DNA of 35,552 bases from an uncultured Alcaligenaceae bacterium (GTDB lineage Bacteria; Pseudomonadota; Gammaproteobacteria; Burkholderiales; Burkholderiaceae_B), in assembly GCA_937952975.1 (NCBI GenBank), contig CALFXX010000059.1, positions 1 through 35,552 on the forward strand, given 5' to 3'. The translations under genes were made by a program, and so were the position numbers. This document shows, piece by piece, positions 31,626 to 35,552 of the stretch; position 1 is the stretch's first letter, and every line of letters begins with the position of its first letter. The notes below the pieces were generated by a model. It was given only the letters and a program-made list of their open reading frames with translations. It was not told where the DNA came from and did not search any database.

Positions 31626-32351
31626 ATGAATACCCAAGAGCGTGACATGTTGAATGCGTTTCTCGCGCAACTCACTCAGGCGCAAGTTGGCGCCAAAGAT
31701 CCTGAGGCCGAGACCCTGATTGCTCAAGCGTTGGCAAAGCAGCCCAATGCGGGCTATCTGTTGGTGCAACGAGCGATGCAGTTGGATTTTGTGTTGCAGC
31801 AGTCACAGGCAAAAGTGGCAGAGCTGCAGACCCAGCTTGACCGCCAGCAGCCGGCTGCACAGACGAGCTTTTTAGGCGATGCGCACGCCTGGGGCCGCGG
31901 GCCCTCGACAACAGCGGCCGGGTTGAGCTCTAGTTCTGTGACAACGCCAGGCCTAGGTGCCGCGCCTGCTGCTGCAAGGCCAGCGGTGGCGGGGGCCCCA
32001 GTGGCAAGCGCCGCACCAGCGCCCGCCGCAGCAGCCGCTGCGGCGCCCACTCCTTGGGGCTCGAGCGTCATGGGCACGGTCGCAACAACCGCGGCAGGGG
32101 TGGTGGCTGGTTCGTTTTTATACTCGGGTATTCAAAGCCTGATGGGTAACCACAGCTCGGGTGGGGCGTTTGGCTCGAACGGGCACAATAACCAGCAGCC
32201 GGCAAGCTATACCGAGAATACAACGGTGGTGAATAATTATTATTCAAACGATCCGGCACCTGCTTCGGCCTACGATTCGCCAGAGTTATCGGGCGGATAC
32301 GACGTGGCTGACTCGGGTGATGACTTTGGCGGGTCTGACGACACAGCCTAG
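31626..32351 (+). CDS. DUF2076-family protein
   Basis: A 241-residue protein. The N-terminus (about 1-75) is a charged helical domain, MNTQERDMLNAFLAQLTQAQ with later EAETLIAQALAKQPNAGYLL and QRAMQLDFVLQQSQAKVAEL, characteristic of the DUF2076 family. The middle (about 80-140) is Ala/Pro/Gly-rich. A Gly/Ala-rich hydrophobic stretch near 150-170 (VATTAAGVVAGSFLYSGIQS) resembles a glycine-zipper-like segment. The C-terminus is Asn/Asp/Ser-rich and acidic, including ENTTVVNNYYSND. The function is unknown. ATG 31626 has GAGG seven bases upstream; an in-frame TTG at 31620 is rejected. It appears to be a single-gene unit closed by a hairpin. Confidence 0.85.
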   Translation: MNTQERDMLNAFLAQLTQAQVGAKDPEAETLIAQALAKQPNAGYLLVQRAMQLDFVLQQSQAKVAELQTQLDRQQPAAQTSFLGDAHAWGRGPSTTAAGLSSSSVTTPGLGAAPAAARPAVAGAPVASAAPAPAAAAAAAPTPWGSSVMGTVATTAAGVVAGSFLYSGIQSLMGNHSSGGAFGSNGHNNQQPASYTENTTVVNNYYSNDPAPASAYDSPELSGGYDVADSGDDFGGSDDTA

Positions 32352-32358
32352 TCAGCAA

Positions 32359-32380
32359 GCCACCTCTTGACTGAGGTGGC
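32359..32380. terminator. Perfect 8-bp hairpin after the DUF2076 gene
   Basis: GCCACCTC (32359-32366) and GAGGTGGC (32373-32380) pair perfectly around TTGACT, seven bases after the stop. It is GC-rich but has no T-run downstream. It lies 43 bases before the next start, so it could terminate or limit read-through into the racemase-family gene. Confidence 0.55.
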
Positions 32381-32423
32381 GCCAACTCTGTACAAAGGAA
32401 GGATCGATTTACAGAGATCAAGC

Positions 32424-33152
32424 ATGACAAACATAAAAAAATCCCAGCGCTTTGGCCTGTTGCTACCGTCCTCGAATACGACCCAAGAGCCAGAGTTTAT
32501 TCAAGTCTTGCCGGCTTCAGTATCGTTGCACTGCGCCCGCTTGACGCTCAGCCAGATCGATCCCGAGTCGACCATCAAAATCGTGGCCGAACTCGAAACC
32601 GAAACACGCAAACTCAACGATGCTCGCGTCGACGCCGTCGTGCTTTCAGCCACTGCGCCCTCAACGCGCATGGGCAAAGGCTACGATCAAGAGATTTGTC
32701 AGCGCATCGAAAAAGCATGCGGCAAACCTGCCACGACCGCTGCGACCGCAATGTTGCAGGCCTTTGATGTTTTAAATATCAAAAAGATTGTGTTGGCGGC
32801 GCCCTGGAGTGCAGCCACCAACCAAACCGTCGCCGCGTTTATCGAAGCGAGCGGGGTACAGGTGTTGCATCAGGCTGCGATGGGTATAGTGAGCAATATC
32901 GAAGTGGGAGATCTCGATGCGCAAACGGCGTATGACTTAGGGCGACAGGCTGATCGCGCTGAGGCCGATGCGATCTTCTTGGCGTGCGGCAACTGGATGA
33001 CGATGGATATCATCGAAGCGCTCGAACGAGACACCGGCAAACCGGTGTTAAGCACCAATAGTTGTGCGCTTTGGGCCATGTTGAATATTTTAGGCGGCCA
33101 TACTGCAGTGCCTGGATATGGCACTCTGTTAAACGATCACCTCAGGGCCTGA
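32424..33152 (+). CDS. Asp/Glu racemase-superfamily enzyme, arylmalonate decarboxylase/maleate isomerase-like
   Basis: A 242-residue protein. The N-terminus RFGLLLPSSNTTQEPEF matches the maleate isomerase/AMDase group. The C-terminal catalytic motif IFLACGNWMTMDIIEALERD contains C188, followed by GKPVLSTNSCALWAML and PGYGTLL as in arylmalonate decarboxylase. The first-half position that carries a second catalytic Cys in racemases and maleate isomerases reads VVLSATAPSTRMGKG, without Cys. One-cysteine members are decarboxylases or use other acid/base residues. The open frame extends back to 32367 (TTG), but ATG 32424 fits the family start, with AGAGA just before it. The Bug receptor gene follows by about 96 bases on the same strand, suggesting import and processing of one acid. 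Confidence 0.85.
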   Translation: MTNIKKSQRFGLLLPSSNTTQEPEFIQVLPASVSLHCARLTLSQIDPESTIKIVAELETETRKLNDARVDAVVLSATAPSTRMGKGYDQEICQRIEKACGKPATTAATAMLQAFDVLNIKKIVLAAPWSAATNQTVAAFIEASGVQVLHQAAMGIVSNIEVGDLDAQTAYDLGRQADRAEADAIFLACGNWMTMDIIEALERDTGKPVLSTNSCALWAMLNILGGHTAVPGYGTLLNDHLRA

Positions 33153-33196
33153 ACGCGAGCGTTTTAGGCGCTGCGCTTTCATCTTCTTACTTTCTC

Positions 33197-33286
33197 AGGC
33201 AGAACGATGCGTTCTCAACGAAGCAAGATTTTTCGTCGGTTAGGCAGAATGATGCATTTACAAAGAGTCGGTTTTTCTCTGCGCTT
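33197..33286. repeat. 45-bp imperfect tandem repeat duplicating a translation-start region
   Basis: Two adjacent 45-base copies (33197-33241 and 33242-33286) match at about 30 of 45 positions, and best at their starts: AGGCAGAACGATGC against AGGCAGAATGATGC. Each contains an AGG purine box and an in-frame ATG (33207; 33252 with 33249) for the receptor gene. The copies were read directly; duplication is the likely origin. Confidence 0.55.
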
Positions 33287-34220
33287 TTGGGGTGCGGTGT
33301 CTGTCGCAATGATCTTCGCTTTTCCGGCGCAAGCGGCGAACACGATTCGTTTTTACGCCATTGTGGCTGCTGGTGGTAGCGTCGATGCCATGGCGCGCAT
33401 CGTGGGTGAAAAATTTGGTCCGCTTGTAGACGCGACTGTGGTCGTCGAAAACAAGCCGGGCGGAGGTGGCAACCTGGCAACACAAACGGTTGCGCGCGCG
33501 GCTCCAGATGGTTTGTCGATTCTAGTCAGTGGCAACAATCACACGTCAAATTTGTCTTTGTATAAAGATACGGGTTATCAGCTCGACGATTTGATTCCAG
33601 TCGCTGAGCTGATGCGAGGGCCGGCTGTGATTGTTGTGCCCAATAACTCGCCGTATCAATCGTTTGATCAACTCCTTTCAGATGCGAAAAAGCGTCCTGG
33701 GCAAGTATCTTTTGGTACGGCAGGTATTGGGACTGCAAGCCATTTTGCCGCTGAGTACACTTTTTTTACGGCTCAGGTGAATATGATCTCGGTGCCATAT
33801 CGAGGTTCAGGGCCCTCGCTGACAGACTTGATGGGTGGGCAGATTCCGGTGGCAGTGTCGTCGCTTGTGGCAGCGATGCCTTTGATCAAAGCAGGTAAGC
33901 TCAGGGCTCTGGCGGTGACGTCGCTTAAGCGTTGGCCCGGCGCTGAAAATATTCCAGCAGTCGCTGAGTTTGGTATGCCAGGCTTTGAACAGTTATCTTG
34001 GATTGGTTTGTTTGCGCCCAAAGGGACTCCGCCCGAGATCATTGCGCAGTACAGTCAAGCAGCAAAAACCGTATTGGCTGATCCAGAGGTACAGCGCAGA
34101 GTAGCGGGCCTTGGTGGCGTCGTAGGCGAGTACGGTGCGGCAGACTTTAAAAAATTCATCGAGCAAGACTATGACACCGTTCAAAAAATCGTCAAAAGCT
34201 CTGGCATGAAACCAGACTGA
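33249..34220 (+). CDS. TTT-family periplasmic solute receptor (Bug/TctC-like) 6, divergent
   Basis: A 323-residue receptor from ATG 33249. An in-frame ATG at 33207 would add 14 residues before the signal. The signal peptide is about 29 residues, ending FAFPAQA. The mature start is unusual: TIRFYAIVAAGGSVDAMARI replaces the usual VxFPPGGxxD loop, so the ligand loop has diverged. The rest is standard: VENKPGGGGNLATQTVA, APDGLSILVSGNNHTSNLSL, VPYRGSGPSLTDLMGGQI and WIGLFAPKGTPPEII. It is transcribed with the AMDase-like gene, so its ligand may be that enzyme's substrate. It converges on garD with 38 bp between the stops. Confidence 0.92.
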   Translation: MMHLQRVGFSLRFWGAVSVAMIFAFPAQAANTIRFYAIVAAGGSVDAMARIVGEKFGPLVDATVVVENKPGGGGNLATQTVARAAPDGLSILVSGNNHTSNLSLYKDTGYQLDDLIPVAELMRGPAVIVVPNNSPYQSFDQLLSDAKKRPGQVSFGTAGIGTASHFAAEYTFFTAQVNMISVPYRGSGPSLTDLMGGQIPVAVSSLVAAMPLIKAGKLRALAVTSLKRWPGAENIPAVAEFGMPGFEQLSWIGLFAPKGTPPEIIAQYSQAAKTVLADPEVQRRVAGLGGVVGEYGAADFKKFIEQDYDTVQKIVKSSGMKPD

Positions 34221-34258
34221 CTTGACGATCGCGCCTACCTCTGCGGGTTGAAAAAATC

Positions 34259-35552
34259 TTAGGTCACGGGCGCAGGATTAAACAGGACTAACGCATTGGC
34301 GATCTTCCATTGTTCAGCCCAGGTCTTACGACCGCTTGCAACCTCGAGCATTAAGCGAAAAATTTCCCAACCAAGTTCTTCGATTGAAAGTTCGCCATCG
34401 GCGATGCGACCCGCATTGACATCCATGATGTCATGCCAGCGACGTGCCAGATCCGTGCGGGTGGCGACTTTAATAACAGGGCATTCGGCCAGACCATAAG
34501 GTGTGCCGCGGCCGGTTGTAAAGATATGAAGATTCATACCGGCTGCAAGTTGCAAGGTGCCACAAATGAAATCGCTCGCTGGAGTCGCTGCATACACCAG
34601 GCCTCGCTGCTCGCGAGTGAGTTTTTCGCCTGGGGGTAAACAGCTTGAAATCGCTGAGCTGCCACTTTTAATGATTGAGCCCATCGCTTTTTCGACGATA
34701 TTAGACAGACCTCCCGCTTTGTTGCCGGGGGTTGTGTTAGCGCTGCGATCAACGTTGGCGCGCGCCAGGTAGTTGTCGTACCACCCAAGCTGAGTCACAA
34801 TATCCTCAGCGACGCTCGCATTGACGGCGCGAGAGGTCAATTGGTCGACTCCATCACGCACCTCGGTGTTTTCGCTAAACATCACCGTGGCGCCGGCACG
34901 CACTAATAAATCTGCCGCAACCCCTAGCGCAGGATTCGCCGTGACGCCACTTAACGCATCGCTGCCGCCACACTGCATACCAACAATCAACTCGCTTGCA
35001 GGCACCGTTTGGCGCGTGCGTTGATTCAGGCGATTGAGATGCACAGTTGCTTCAGCCATGATGGCCTGAATCATCGACATAAAGCCGACATGTTGCGAAT
35101 CTTGCAGGCAGACGGTGTCAACACCGGCTGAACGCTCATCTTTGATTGGAAAGCTGCCAGGTGGCATGAGGCGATCAGGCTGTAGCTTTTCGCAGCCCAA
35201 GCTCACCACCATCACTTCTCCGCCAAAATTTGGGTTCAGGCTAATGTTACGAATCGTGCGGATCGGGATGATGGCTTCTGCAGCATCGATCGCCACGCCG
35301 CAACCGTAGGTGTGCTCAAGGCCGACAACGTCGTCGACGTTAGGGTATTGGGGTAACAATTCGGCTTTGATCCGCTGCACCGCAAATTCAACCACTCCGG
35401 CAACGCACTGCACGGTCGTAGTGATTGCCAAAATATTACGCGTGCCGACCGAGCCATCGGCATTGCGGTAACCCTCAAAGGTGTAGCCCTCAAGAGGCTC
35501 GGTCGATGCCGGCTTGACCGTTGCGATTGGTAAGTTTTCAAAATTGCGTGCT
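34259..35552 (-). CDS. garD: Galactarate dehydratase, 5' end cut by window edge
   Basis: The reading frame is open to the right edge, giving about 430 residues; roughly the first 90 (the SAF-like N-terminal domain) are missing. The visible part starts ARNFENLPIATVKP and has PLEGYTFEGYRNADGSVGTR, VGLEHTYGCGVAID, GGEVMVVSLGCEKLQPDRL, VVGMQCGGSD-type IVGMQCGGSDALSGVTANP and the ending ALVLFNPAPVT. These match E. coli GarD closely from memory, more so than altronate dehydratase. GarD removes water from galactarate to give 5-keto-4-deoxyglucarate, using iron, in the cytoplasm. An apparent start at 35431 is only an internal Leu codon (TTG). Other galactarate pathway genes, if present, lie outside this window. 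Confidence 0.93.
   Translation of the reverse strand, partial: ARNFENLPIATVKPASTEPLEGYTFEGYRNADGSVGTRNILAITTTVQCVAGVVEFAVQRIKAELLPQYPNVDDVVGLEHTYGCGVAIDAAEAIIPIRTIRNISLNPNFGGEVMVVSLGCEKLQPDRLMPPGSFPIKDERSAGVDTVCLQDSQHVGFMSMIQAIMAEATVHLNRLNQRTRQTVPASELIVGMQCGGSDALSGVTANPALGVAADLLVRAGATVMFSENTEVRDGVDQLTSRAVNASVAEDIVTQLGWYDNYLARANVDRSANTTPGNKAGGLSNIVEKAMGSIIKSGSSAISSCLPPGEKLTREQRGLVYAATPASDFICGTLQLAAGMNLHIFTTGRGTPYGLAECPVIKVATRTDLARRWHDIMDVNAGRIADGELSIEELGWEIFRLMLEVASGRKTWAEQWKIANALVLFNPAPVT

Noticed and set aside
31754..32077. Ala-rich minus-strand open frame in the DUF2076 gene
   Set aside because: It mirrors the low-complexity Ala/Pro/Gly region of the plus-strand gene and has no independent support.
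33062..33379. Short open frame with a repeated RQNDAF peptide
   Set aside because: It overlaps the ends of two real genes; the peptide repeat only reflects the 45-bp DNA duplication at 33197-33286.
35429..35431. Apparent start codon of a complete galactarate dehydratase at 35431
   Set aside because: The codon is TTG for Leu inside the conserved GTRNILAITT segment; the frame continues to the window edge, so the gene is truncated.

Overview
The window looks like an ordinary chromosomal stretch from a betaproteobacterium, most likely Burkholderiales and perhaps an Alcaligenaceae relative. The evidence is the roughly balanced base composition, dense gene packing, and six periplasmic solute receptors of the Bug/TctC type (tripartite tricarboxylate transporter, TTT), a family strongly expanded in that group. 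The taxonomic call is an inference. I see no tRNA, rRNA, CRISPR array, phage gene, transposase or insertion sequence. I also recognise no transcription regulator in the whole 35 kb.

Region 1 (1-10.9 kb) is a catabolic accessory block. It holds an AhpD/carboxymuconolactone-decarboxylase-like pair at the left edge (minus strand, ATGA overlap), an FAD/NAD(P) monooxygenase-like flavoprotein, a Bug receptor, a cupin protein, an SDR that lacks the usual catalytic Tyr and Lys, a tandem pair of paralogous Bug receptors, a glutathione S-transferase with an SDR one base downstream, a further Bug receptor and a CxxC peroxidase-related protein. The mix suggests uptake and oxidative or reductive breakdown of small organic acids or aromatic and xenobiotic compounds. 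No substrate can be read from the sequence.

Region 2 (10.9-16.3 kb) has a Bug receptor divergent from a family III CoA-transferase and a D-aminoacylase-type amidohydrolase. The amidohydrolase converges, with overlapping stop codons, on a CNT-family nucleoside transporter. Region 3 (16.4-18.3 kb) is an MBOAT acyltransferase plus SGNH-fold protein, a probable O-acylation pair.

Region 4 (18.4-22.8 kb) carries acyl-CoA genes: a short crotonase, an SCP-x/Ltp2-like thiolase-fold protein without the catalytic cysteines, a DUF35 Zn-ribbon/OB protein, a solitary biotin carrier protein (minus strand) and a CitE-like CoA-ester lyase, followed by a nitroreductase. The thiolase-fold/DUF35 pair resembles the side-chain retro-aldolases of sterol catabolism and is the most interesting part of the window. 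Region 5 (22.8-27.1 kb) is a two-gene minus-strand operon of a serine/alanine-glyoxylate aminotransferase followed by a fused FAD and Fe-S 2-hydroxyacid dehydrogenase.

Region 6 (27.2-31.4 kb) is a tight three-gene tripartite drug-efflux operon (outer-membrane factor lipoprotein, EmrA-like adaptor, EmrB-like MFS pump). A DUF2076 protein follows. An Asp/Glu racemase-superfamily enzyme with a single arylmalonate-decarboxylase-type cysteine is then paired with a sixth, divergent Bug receptor. The right edge is a 5'-truncated galactarate dehydratase gene (garD, minus strand). Every gene-free gap is shorter than 300 bases. The longer ones (about 2450-2724, 16195-16411, 31433-31625) hold palindromes, a weak promoter candidate and short tandem repeats, described below.
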